From Spirochaetales bacterium (GTDB lineage Bacteria; Spirochaetota; Spirochaetia; SZUA-6; JAFGRV01): 33,031 nucleotides of DNA. Location: positions 1 through 33,031 of the forward strand of contig JAFGWI010000210.1 in the NCBI GenBank assembly GCA_016937215.1, given 5' to 3'. Below, one piece after another: positions 1 through 7,281 of this stretch. The position numbers and the translations under genes are program-made. The notes beneath the pieces were generated by a model that was not told the origin of the DNA, searched no databases, and saw nothing but the letters and a program-made list of their open reading frames with translations. The stretch's first letter is position 1. Every line of letters starts with the position of its first letter.

Positions 1-18
1 GAGGAGAAGAATCCCTAT

Positions 19-134
19 GTCATCCTGAGGAGGAACGACGAAGGATCTCCTTTGGTTTGAAGGCTTGTGTTGCAAAAACAGTTGCAACCAACCAACCGGG
101 ATTCTTCACTCCGCTTCGCTCTGTTCAGAATGAC
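19..134 (+). repeat. 116-bp dispersed repeat, copy 1
   Basis: The element opens with GTCATCCTGAGGAGGAACGA and closes with CTGTTCAGAATGAC, so its ends form an imperfect inverted repeat (GTCATYCTGA / TCAGAATGAC). The core contains GTTGCAACCAACCAAC. An equally long copy lies at 2341-2456, a diverged reverse-oriented one at 11337-11469, and a half element at 22877. Short echoes of the right end (CTCAGAATGAAGG) follow at 155-168. No coding sequence is visible. Similar 'GTCATTCTGA…GAATCTC' motifs are dispersed in many bacterial genomes, but I know of no established function. Confidence 0.8.
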
Positions 135-222
135 GGATTAATGAATTTCGCGGTGCTCAGAATGAAGGATTAGTCGAGTTCGCAGTGTGCGGAATGGCGG
201 CGAAGTAAAACTCCTTTGCCCC

Positions 223-1458
223 TTAATCCTTGTCAGGATACTTGCTTTGGATGGATTCAAGAATATCAATGCTCTCGAAAAAAACATCCACCAGATCGGG
301 GTCAAATTTTTTGCCATTGAGCTTTCTAATTTCATTATGAACATCATCCCTTGTCCAGGCATTTTTGTAAACCCGGTTGGAGGATAGGGCGTCGTACACA
401 TCAGCGATGGCCACCAGCCGCCCGGCCAGGGGAATGTCTTTGCCTTTCATGGGCTGGGGATTGCCTTTGGAATCAGGGTTTAGGGGCTTTCCGGTTTCAA
501 TATTGATATAACCAGGATAACCAGTCCCGTCCCAGTTTTCGTGGTGAGTCAAGGCTGTCTGAAAAGCAATTTCGTCAAACTGGGACTGGCTGTCCTTGAA
601 CAACATGGCACCCTTAAAGGTATGGGTTTTCATGATGTTGTATTCTTCTTCGCTAAAGCGCGCCGGCTTTTTAAGAATAAGGTCGCTGATGGCCACCTTT
701 CCCACATCATGAAGCATGGCTGCCATGCGCAGAATATCCTTGAAATGCTCCATTTCGCCTTTGGGAATTTTTTTATGATGGGCCCATTTTTCGTACAATT
801 CGATGGCAAAGGCTGCCACGCGGTTAACATGGGCCCCGGTTTCCTTGGGGTCGCGAAGTTCTGCCATGGAAATCATGCGAAGCAAAATGGCCCGGGTGAG
901 TTTGGCCCTTTCCAGAACATTGGAAGCAGTGTTGGAAAAGTGCAGAATAAAAGGCTCGTCATCGCCGCGGAAAGTCGTGATATTCCCTGATTTGTCCAGG
1001 GCATTGATTACCTGCAAAACCCCCATGATCTCGTCCTGATTGGAAATCAGGGGAACTGTCAGGGTGGAAACAGTCTTGTAATTGGTTCTCTCGTCATAAC
1101 TGGGATCGAATTTGAAAGGCTGGTCCGATGAAATATGATACATATCAGCTATGTTCAGGATCTGTCCCGTTTCCGCCACATAGCCGGAAATCGACTTTTT
1201 GTTCACAGGAACATGAAAGGCCTTAAAAGGCAACTTTTTCCCCTTGGGTAATTTTTTAAGCAAGGTATCGTTTTGAGTGTGGTTGAATAAAAGACAGTCA
1301 CCCTGTTTGATGTAAATGGTACCAGCATCGGCATGGACCATTTCCCGGGCCTCGGTCAGAATTTTTTCCAGAAGAAGATCCAGGTCCTTTATATTATTCA
1401 ACTCAGCCCCGAGTTTGAGGATCTCCTCTAATCGATGTTCATCCTGATATTTATCCAT
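223..1458 (-). CDS. GAF-HD-GYP cyclic-di-GMP phosphodiesterase
   Basis: Predicted cytoplasmic signalling enzyme of 411 aa. An N-terminal GAF-type sensor region (about residues 25-185) is followed by an HD-GYP hydrolase domain (about 190-400). The metal-binding HD pair is in HDVGK at residues 250-254, and the diagnostic HHENWDGTGYP stretch is at 305-315, so the catalytic signature is intact. Proteins of this family hydrolyse cyclic-di-GMP to GMP or pGpG and thereby affect motility or biofilm state. No transmembrane segment or receiver domain is visible, so the input is probably a small ligand bound by the GAF region; that is inference. The gene begins 15 nt after the stop of a small membrane-protein gene on the same strand, which suggests co-transcription. 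The ribosome-binding site is weak (GAGAGCTGAG). Confidence 0.93.
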   Translation of the reverse strand: MDKYQDEHRLEEILKLGAELNNIKDLDLLLEKILTEAREMVHADAGTIYIKQGDCLLFNHTQNDTLLKKLPKGKKLPFKAFHVPVNKKSISGYVAETGQILNIADMYHISSDQPFKFDPSYDERTNYKTVSTLTVPLISNQDEIMGVLQVINALDKSGNITTFRGDDEPFILHFSNTASNVLERAKLTRAILLRMISMAELRDPKETGAHVNRVAAFAIELYEKWAHHKKIPKGEMEHFKDILRMAAMLHDVGKVAISDLILKKPARFSEEEYNIMKTHTFKGAMLFKDSQSQFDEIAFQTALTHHENWDGTGYPGYINIETGKPLNPDSKGNPQPMKGKDIPLAGRLVAIADVYDALSSNRVYKNAWTRDDVHNEIRKLNGKKFDPDLVDVFFESIDILESIQSKYPDKD

Positions 1459-1473
1459 TAATACGCTCAGCTC

Positions 1474-1662
1474 TCATAGAAGATACCAGTTAATCAGAAT
1501 ATACCCGCCATGGATCAAAGCCAACAGCACCGTGGTCAAGGCGCATATCTTGTGAACACGCAAGCGTGTTTTAGCCTTGAAAAAATTGGTTCTTAAACCC
1601 AAAAAAGCAGTGATGAGCAGAAAAATTAAAGTTGATATCCCCAGAACAACGCCAATATTCAT
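1474..1662 (-). CDS. small two-helix membrane protein
   Basis: A 62-aa protein beginning MNIGVVLGIST. I chose this ATG over the one 22 codons upstream because GGGAGA sits 6 nt before it, whereas the longer form adds a charged leader without a ribosome-binding site. It has two hydrophobic helices (about residues 4-21 and 40-60) joined by a basic linker (RTNFFKAKTRLRVHK). Histidines at the start and middle of helix 2 (VHKICALTTVLLALIHGG) resemble heme-ligating helices of small cytochrome-b or ferric-reductase-like proteins, but two helices are too few to claim that function. It sits directly upstream of the HD-GYP gene and probably shares its transcript. Possible -10 elements (TATAAT, TATACA) lie upstream without a well-spaced -35. 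Confidence 0.72.
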   Translation of the reverse strand: MNIGVVLGISTLIFLLITAFLGLRTNFFKAKTRLRVHKICALTTVLLALIHGGYILINWYLL

Positions 1663-1792
1663 GTGTTTCTCCCAAAATCTTTCAAATATGTATACTTTAA
1701 TCTTATTATATTTTGACAAATCTGGCAATAAAGCTTGATGGAAATAAGTAAATTCTAGCTAAAATGATCAGGTTTTTCTGTTAATCCTTTCA

Positions 1793-1953
1793 GGGCGTTT
1801 CCCGTCAGCCCTCCGGGACTGCCGGGCCGGGCTTTCCGCGGCTTTGCTTCGCTTCGGCCTCCTCGGCGCTGAAAACGCGCCTGCGGGGTCCGGGACAAGG
1901 TTTTTGAAAAAACCTTGTCCCGCCGCTTCAATCCCTAACGCGGAAAACACGCG
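1793..1953 (-). repeat. GGGCGTT hairpin repeat, copy A
   Basis: A GC-rich block of about 161 bp in an AT-rich surround. On the plus strand it starts GGGCGTTTCCCG and ends CCCTAACGCGGAAAACACGC. It contains a perfect 14-bp stem with a 2-nt loop at 1892-1921 (GGGACAAGGTTTTT, GA, then the complement). Between them lies a GGCTTTGCTTCGCTTCGG segment. Read on the minus strand, the order (CGTTAGGGAT, hairpin, GC-rich tail, AACGCCC) matches the element at 21050-21212. A 70-codon ORF runs through it but is Arg/Pro/Ala-rich and looks like a by-product of composition. Confidence 0.72.
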
Positions 1954-2255
1954 TAAAGTTGCCACTAGGGCCAGGACCACATAAAATCAAAGCCAGTTAT
2001 GGGCATTGGGCCAAATTGTCATCTGGAGTAAAAACTTCTTGCGAATAAATGGATTTATGCCTGGAACTTTGCTATTATATAAATTATAGGCCTTTCCAAA
2101 GGTAAAACATTTCTTTGTAAAAATTGAGTTAATGGCTTTAAATTACCTTGATTATGCTTCATATTTGGAATAGCTTTAATGCGGTTTAAATGAGATGGCA
2201 CAAAGCCTTGAAATTGTGCTTAAAATCAGAATCACGGCTGGCTCAGGCGAATCTA

Positions 2256-2345
2256 TGTCATCCTGAGGAAGCAGCTAAAACCCTGTCATCCTGAGGAAGC
2301 AGTCAAAACCCTGTCATCCTGAGGAGGCAGTCAAAACCCTGTCAT
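2256..2345 (+). repeat. 28-bp tandem repeat derived from the 116-bp element
   Basis: The unit TGTCATCCTGAGGAAGCAG plus TCAAAACCC recurs at 2256, 2284 and 2312. A fourth start at 2340 runs into the full 116-bp copy. Each unit carries the left end of the dispersed element joined to a short CAAAACCC linker, so the array looks like tandem amplification of one repeat end. A second, shorter tract with the same unit spans about 2505-2590 and also ends in a partial element at 2566-2612. Confidence 0.82.
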
Positions 2346-2456
2346 CCTGAGGAGGAACGACGAAGGATCTCCTTGGGTTTAAAAGCTTGATAGGCAAAAA
2401 CAGTTGCAACCAACCAACTGGGATTCTTCACTCCGCTTCGCTCTGTTCAGAATGAC
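2341..2456 (+). repeat. 116-bp dispersed repeat, copy 2
   Basis: Same length and orientation as the copy at 19-134, and nearly identical over the left end, the GTTGCAACCAACCAAC core and the right end ATTCTTCACTCCGCTTCG…CAGAATGAC. The main differences lie in the segment after GGATCTCC. Preservation of exact length in two copies supports a discrete element rather than random low-complexity sequence. Confidence 0.83.
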
Positions 2457-2640
2457 AGATTAGTGGGGTTCGCAGTGTGCAGAATCACGGCTGGCTCAGG
2501 CGAATCTATGTCATCCTGAGGAGGCAGTCAAAACCCTGTCAACCTGAGGAAACAGCTAAAACCCTGTCATCCTGAGGAGGAACGACGAAGGATCTCCTTG
2601 GGTTTAAAAGCCTGGTTTATAATAAAGAGAGAAAAACATT

Positions 2641-4401
2641 ATGGTAAGAAGAAAAACAAAAATCATCTGCACCCTTGGCCCTGCTGTTAAGGATGTGGAA
2701 ATCCTGAAACAACTTTTGATAAATGGCATGAATCTGGCCCGTTTCAATTTTTCCCATGGAACTCATCAATACCATGGTGAGCTAATGGAAATGGTGCGTG
2801 AGGCCTCAAGACAGACCTCGATTCCTGTGGCCATCTTGCTGGATACAAAGGGCCCTGAAATCCGTACTGGTCCGACAAAAAACGATTTACCCATTACCCT
2901 TGAACGGGGCAAAGAAATCATTTTAACAACCGAAGAGGTTCCGGGTGATTCAAAAATCCTTTCCATATCTCATAAAACCCTTCCAAAGGAGATCTCCCCT
3001 GGAAAGCATATTTTTATTGCCGACGGTGTGGTTGATCTTGAGGTGACCGGAATTTGCGGTAATGAAATTCATTGTCAGATTCAGTCAGGAGCTGTGATCG
3101 GCAGCCACAAGAATGTGAATGTAACCGGTATAAAATCATCCTTACCGGCCATAACTGATAGGGATATCAAGGACATTATGTTCGGCATTGAAAATCACAT
3201 CGATTTTATCGCGGCCAGTTTTATCCGCAAGCCCGACGATGTTAAGCAAATCCGCAGTATCATTGATATCAGCGACGCTAAAATCGACATTATCGCTAAA
3301 ATCGAGGACCAGGAAGGGCTGGATAACCTTGATGAGATCATACGCGTTTCCAACGGCATTATGGTAGCCCGGGGTGATCTGGGTGTACAGATTGATGCTT
3401 CGGAAATCCCCTTGGTTCAGAAACGGACCATTAAAAAATGCAATTTGGCCAATAAGCCGGTCATCACCGCCACCCAGATGCTCGATTCCATGATTCACAA
3501 TCCATTGCCAACCCGGGCTGAAACAAACGATGTGGCCAATGCCATTTTTGACGGAACCGACGCGGTCATGTTGAGCGGTGAGACGGCCAATGGCAAGTAT
3601 CCGGTTAAAGCAGTCGCCATGATGCACAAAATCGCACTTGAAATCGAGAATTCCCCCGAGTATAAGGAAAAAATCCATTCCCTCTCAGCGCCCCAGGCCA
3701 AACTCAACATGGCTGAAAGCATAGCTCACTCTGGTTTTATGGCCTCCCGTGACATGCAGGCCTCCATATTGACACCGACTTTGCGTGGAAATACACCCCG
3801 CCTTATCAGCAAGTATAGACCGGCTAATTGCATTATCGCGGTCACACCCCATGGTTCTGTGCTGCGAAATCTTCTATTATATTGGGGGGTTTATCCTTTG
3901 CTTTCCAAGATGGTCGAGAATTCCGATTTAATGATAGAGGACTCCATCCATAAAGCCTTGAAAGCCGGGCTTCTGAAACCCTTTGACAAGGTTGTGATCA
4001 TGGCAGGTATTCCGATTAATTCTCCCATCATGCTCAATACCATTCGTTTGCATATGATAGGCAAGGTTATTGGAAAAAGCGCCCGGGGTTACGGTAAAAC
4101 AGCCAGCGGCCGTATTGTCAAGGTAGCTAACCTTGAGGAAGCCCAGGCCAGAATCAAAGGTGATGGAACCGAGATTTTACTGACCCGCTTTATTGATGAA
4201 AGCTTTAAACCTGTGCTTGCCAAAACAGCGGGTTATATTCTGGAAAGTTTTTCGTCCATTAGTTGGGAAGAGATTGTGGTGGTGAATCCTGAGCTTGTGG
4301 GTCTGGCCACAACGCCCGATGCCATGAAAAACCTAAAGGATGGCCAATTGGTCACCATCGATGGCAAGGAAAAAATAATTTTTGAAGGGCTTAAACCCTG
4401 A
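2641..4401 (+). CDS. pyk: pyruvate kinase with C-terminal extension
   Basis: Transfers phosphate from PEP to ADP, the final ATP-yielding step of glycolysis. The 586-aa protein begins MVRRKTKIICTLGPA and carries RFNFSHG (34-40), the LDTKGPEIRTG substrate loop, the signature IIAKIEDQEGL with the catalytic Lys, MVARGDLG, and ATQMLDSM followed by AVMLSGETANGKYP. The core of about 470 aa is followed by a domain of about 110 aa resembling the PEP-utilising mobile domain attached to some bacterial pyruvate kinases. In that tail the usual TSHAA-type histidine motif is replaced (GYILESFSSISWEE), so it is unlikely to be a phosphoryl acceptor. Start ATG is preceded by AAAGAGAG. A PTS EIIA-type gene follows after 42 nt, probably in the same operon. 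Confidence 0.96.
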   Translation: MVRRKTKIICTLGPAVKDVEILKQLLINGMNLARFNFSHGTHQYHGELMEMVREASRQTSIPVAILLDTKGPEIRTGPTKNDLPITLERGKEIILTTEEVPGDSKILSISHKTLPKEISPGKHIFIADGVVDLEVTGICGNEIHCQIQSGAVIGSHKNVNVTGIKSSLPAITDRDIKDIMFGIENHIDFIAASFIRKPDDVKQIRSIIDISDAKIDIIAKIEDQEGLDNLDEIIRVSNGIMVARGDLGVQIDASEIPLVQKRTIKKCNLANKPVITATQMLDSMIHNPLPTRAETNDVANAIFDGTDAVMLSGETANGKYPVKAVAMMHKIALEIENSPEYKEKIHSLSAPQAKLNMAESIAHSGFMASRDMQASILTPTLRGNTPRLISKYRPANCIIAVTPHGSVLRNLLLYWGVYPLLSKMVENSDLMIEDSIHKALKAGLLKPFDKVVIMAGIPINSPIMLNTIRLHMIGKVIGKSARGYGKTASGRIVKVANLEEAQARIKGDGTEILLTRFIDESFKPVLAKTAGYILESFSSISWEEIVVVNPELVGLATTPDAMKNLKDGQLVTIDGKEKIIFEGLKP

Positions 4402-4443
4402 CAAGCCTTTTTTTCGTTCACTATGAAAATCGGGGGGAGAAAC

Positions 4444-4893
4444 ATGAATATTCTGGATTATATTAACAAGGACACTGTCCTGTTTTTGAAGGAAACCAAC
4501 AAAGGTGTTTGCCTGGAAAAATTGATTGCCCGCTCCTACGAACTGGGCTTGATCAGTGATCTCCAAGGCTTTTCAAGGGCCATCGAAGAGCGTGAAGCCT
4601 TGATCAGCACAGGGATAGGTTTGGGTGTGGCTGTTCCTCATGCCAAGATAGCCAGTGTCCCTGATTTTTTTGTCATCACGGCTGTCATATCCCAGGCTAT
4701 TTCCTGGGACGCGATTGATCAGAAACCTGTTAGTCTGGTTTTCTTGATTGGGGGCCCTGATAAGCGGCAGACCGACTATCTCAAGCTTCTTTCGCGAATT
4801 GTGCTTCTGGTAAAAAATGACGCCAAACGGGAAGCGCTGTTTATCGCGAATAAGGCGCAAGATGTGATAGATCAGTTTTCAAGTTTAATGTGA
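4444..4893 (+). CDS. PTS EIIA type-2 domain protein (PtsN/FruA-like)
   Basis: A 149-aa stand-alone EIIA domain of the mannitol/fructose/nitrogen type. The expected phosphorylation histidine is His66 in GVAVPHAKI. I start it at MNILDYI because GGGGGGAGA lies 4 nt upstream; an ATG 21 nt earlier lacks such a site. Such proteins either pass phosphate to sugar permeases or act in regulation (PtsN/EIIA-Ntr), where phosphorylation state reports on PEP and nitrogen status. No EIIB, EIIC, HPr or sigma-54 gene lies nearby, and a regulatory role seems likelier. Placement after pyruvate kinase puts two PEP-linked proteins in one unit. The unit ends in a terminator at 5026-5061. Confidence 0.9.
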   Translation: MNILDYINKDTVLFLKETNKGVCLEKLIARSYELGLISDLQGFSRAIEEREALISTGIGLGVAVPHAKIASVPDFFVITAVISQAISWDAIDQKPVSLVFLIGGPDKRQTDYLKLLSRIVLLVKNDAKREALFIANKAQDVIDQFSSLM

Positions 4894-5025
4894 TGCTTTA
4901 GGGGTGTGGCGCATGGGCTTTTTTAGGTCCAATTGTAATTGTTCAGCGATTTGACCGCTTGAGTGCCACAGGCCGGGGAAAAAGCCCGGACTGGTGATGC
5001 ATGTTCAATAAAAGGCCGATAAAGC

Positions 5026-5061
5026 AGCCCCGCGTTTCTTACCAGGACGCAGGGCTTTTTT
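5026..5061 (+). terminator. rho-independent terminator after the pyk operon
   Basis: AGCCC/GGGCT and GCGT/ACGC arms, separated by one C·A mismatch, enclose a loop of 11 nt (5036-5046) and run directly into six T residues. It lies 133 nt past the EIIA stop. Another short GC stem (CCGGG…CCCGG, around 4973-4990) precedes it in the same transcript. Just downstream is the 3' end of the convergent GH8 remnant. Confidence 0.75.
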
Positions 5062-5069
5062 GGGGGACA

Positions 5070-6440
5070 TTAATAGTGGTAAAGATCGGGAAAATTACCG
5101 CTTGTGACCAGGAGAGCGAAGATGCGCACGCTGTCTTCATAATAATGATTGGATTTGTTTTTCTTCATTTCGGAAAAACAACTTCGCGCGAAGTCTAAGT
5201 TGCCGCCACCCATGGCTCCCGCGGCTGCTGCTGCCACGAAAGCAGTATCGTGCCAGGAGCCGATAGTGTTCAAGCCATACAATGTGTATCCTGCTTTGAT
5301 GTTGGCCGCTCCAATGGAATTAAAAAAGCTGGTCATGCCCGTTAGCTGCTCCTTTGCCCTCTTGTCGCCAAACCAGAGATAGTCCCATGACAAACGAATA
5401 GGGCATCTGAGGGCTTCGTAATAATAGTAATCCACTGTCGAACCCTGGCTTGTTTCCGCTTCATAGGAATGGGTGCCCTGGGCTGTGCACCAGTCGGGAA
5501 CCAGGTAGGTGCCTTTGTTTCGAGCGGCCGCGATTATTTCATAGCATTTGTCTGCCACTTTGAGCCAGTTTTTGTCGCCGCTGAATTCGGCAAAGATTTT
5601 ATAGGCAGCCGGTGAAAAATAGGAAATATCAGTACAAGCTGAACCGCCCCAGGCATCGCCGGGTTTGAGAACAAAGGTGTCGGCTTCCACCTCGTGGAGC
5701 ATGATGTTCCTGCAAAGCGCCAGGGCATCTTCATGATAGTTCTTTCCGCCCCATTTTGTGTCAGCAAAGATCAGGGCCATGGCCATGTCTTCATCAGCGT
5801 CTGTGGCAGCGCTTGTTCCCTTCAGGTTTCCCTGCTCATCGTAGTTCCAGTTCATTAGTCCATTTGAATCCAGGCGCTCCTTGGCATAGGCCCAGAAGCT
5901 GTCAAAACTTTGCTGTTCATCCATATACAAAGCAAATAGCATGCCCTAGGCTATGCTCTCCGAGGCTGTGTCGTTGTTGCCGTCTGTTCTGAGTACGCGG
6001 AGGTGTCCGCCTGCGCCGCTTGCAGTGACAAACTGGGATTTCCAGTTTTCCCATTCCTGCTTTACAAACAGGTTGTCCTTTTCCTGATCAACCGAAGCTG
6101 AGGCAAAACCATGGCTGTAGCTTTTCGCGGAGTAGGGGAATTCCGCTTGTACAAGGGCGGGTATGGCTGTGTTCTCAGGCGATGCTTCGCAGGGGAATTC
6201 CTTGGTGAGCCCCACATAATACCTTACGACTAATAAAGCATCGGCGATGTCAATTTTGTCGGAACAATTTACATCAGCGAGTTCTTCGAGGGAAGTGGGG
6301 TTTCTTAATGGCAGGGCCGAGGAGTTGAAGCGGAGAGCCCGGCGGTGGCCCTTTTCCTGAAATGGGCCAGAGCAACGCCCTTCATTTTTTAAAACCAATC
6401 TGAAAAGGTTAATCTCCTGGTTGTTGTCAGCATGGCGCAA
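5070..6440 (-). pseudogene. GH8 glycosidase with dockerin-like repeat, interrupted by one amber codon
   Basis: Two ORFs in the same frame (6440-5946 and 5942-5070) read as one protein apart from TAG at 5948-5946. Joined, they give the GH8 segment ASESIA-stop-GMLFALYMD, where the family has a Tyr (SEGxxYGM). The stop therefore falls four codons after the predicted catalytic Glu. The second GH8 block, ATDADEDMAMALIFADTKW, is intact, as is the C-terminal all-alpha region. The N-terminal part contains one dockerin-like calcium loop, DVNCSDKIDIADALL…YYVGL. No signal peptide is visible, so the 5' end is probably also lost. GH8 enzymes cleave beta-1,4-glucans, xylans or chitosan outside the cell. 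TAG is used as the ordinary stop by at least two other genes here (13458, 21244), which argues against recoding. Confidence 0.85.
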
Positions 6441-6501
6441 ATAATTGTTGTTTTTGACTTGCTTTGCTTGTCAAATAATTCTAAAAGCAGTAAAATGGAT
6501 A

Positions 6502-6530
6502 TTGACAGGGCTTTGTTTTAGCAGGATAAT
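6502..6530 (+). promoter_or_regulatory. sigma-70 promoter of the peptide-ligase operon
   Basis: TTGACA at 6502-6507 and GATAAT at 6525-6530 are separated by exactly 17 nt, which is close to the housekeeping consensus. Transcription would start near 6537, giving a leader of about 40 nt before the ATG at 6577. It is the only strong promoter seen for the five co-directional genes that follow. Confidence 0.75.
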
Positions 6531-6576
6531 CCTCAGCATTATTTGTTTGCTAATCGAGGTATGAAAATAAACTTGC

Positions 6577-7281
6577 ATGAAAATTAAATTGCCGATTGAA
6601 ATGGCAGCCCAGCCTGATGATGTTACCTGTGGGCCTACTTCTTTATACGCGGTTTACCGGTTTTTCAATTATCCCTGTACGCTTGAACAGGTGATTAAAG
6701 GAGTAAAATTACTGAAAGAGGGGGGTACTCTGGCAGTTTATTTGGGGCTCGATGCCTTAAAAAAGGGTTTTAAGGCGGAATTATATACTTACAATTTGCA
6801 TATTTTCGATCCTACCTGGATGGAGCTTCAGCCTTCTGAACTGGTTGTGAAGTTAAGACAGCAGCTTGAATTTAAAAAGGGTAAAAAGTTCAAACTGGCT
6901 ACTGAAGCTTATATTCAATACTTGAATGCCGGGGGGCGTATTTGTTTTGAAAATTTGACACGGAAATTGCTGGTTTCTTATTTTGAAAAGGGGCTTCCCA
7001 TTCTGGCGGGTTTGAGTTCAACCTATTTGTATCAATCCATGCGGGAATATTCCATTCATGGGCCCAAAACCCATTATGATGATTTAAGAGGGAATCCTAC
7101 GGGTCATTTTGTTGTGTTGGCCGGGATTAATCTGGATGATGTTTATGTTTCTGATCCTTTTCATGAGAACCCCTATTCGCGTGATCATTTTTATTCCATG
7201 GAGGTTGAATATCTTATTAATTCAATTCTTCTGGGAATCATGACATACGATGGAAATATGCTGATTATTTCGAGGGACTGA
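6577..7281 (+). CDS. C39-like (papain-fold) cysteine peptidase
   Basis: A 234-aa protein with a peptidase C39-like triad: Cys18 in QPDDVTCGPTS, His177 in GHFVVLAGI and Asp193 in VSDPF. Gln12 would form the oxyanion hole. It has no signal peptide, transmembrane domain or ABC domain, so it should act in the cytoplasm, unlike bacteriocin exporters that carry C39 domains. The start is not clear-cut: GAGG at 6556-6559 lies about 17 nt upstream, and another ATG at 6561 in a different frame would read only eight codons. The stop overlaps the next gene's ATG (ATGA-type overlap). Together with the ligase genes downstream, it may trim or cyclise a peptide-like product or act as an amidase or transpeptidase; this is inference. 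Confidence 0.85.
   Translation: MKIKLPIEMAAQPDDVTCGPTSLYAVYRFFNYPCTLEQVIKGVKLLKEGGTLAVYLGLDALKKGFKAELYTYNLHIFDPTWMELQPSELVVKLRQQLEFKKGKKFKLATEAYIQYLNAGGRICFENLTRKLLVSYFEKGLPILAGLSSTYLYQSMREYSIHGPKTHYDDLRGNPTGHFVVLAGINLDDVYVSDPFHENPYSRDHFYSMEVEYLINSILLGIMTYDGNMLIISRD

Larger units (their letters stand above)
1663..2640. other. gene-free, repeat-rich interval
   Basis: This 978-bp gap between the small membrane-protein gene and pyruvate kinase holds the hairpin repeat (1793-1953), an AT-rich unique stretch (about 1980-2225), and a cluster of 116-bp-family repeats (2228-2620). A segment starting AGAATCACGGCTGGCTCAGG occurs at 2228 and again at 2481, so the cluster contains a direct duplication with a 253-bp offset. 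I see no convincing protein gene or structural RNA. A purine-rich AAAGAGAGAAAAA stretch just before 2641 is the ribosome-binding region of pyruvate kinase. Confidence 0.7.

Noticed and set aside
541-990. Plus-strand 149-codon frame inside the HD-GYP gene
   Set aside because: Antisense shadow of a well-supported gene; similar shadows across the window were ignored.
1768-1980. 70-codon minus-strand ORF
   Set aside because: It runs through a GC-rich hairpin repeat, has low-complexity Arg/Ala/Pro content, and has no ribosome-binding site or family resemblance.
4960-5061. Riboswitch in the region after the EIIA gene
   Set aside because: None of the conserved cores I know (cobalamin, TPP, SAM, glycine, c-di-GMP, fluoride) can be aligned, and it lies downstream of genes rather than ahead of one.
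5946-5948. TAG recoding (for example pyrrolysine) in the GH8 gene
   Set aside because: TAG ends other normal genes here, no decoding machinery is visible, and the gene already lacks a signal peptide.
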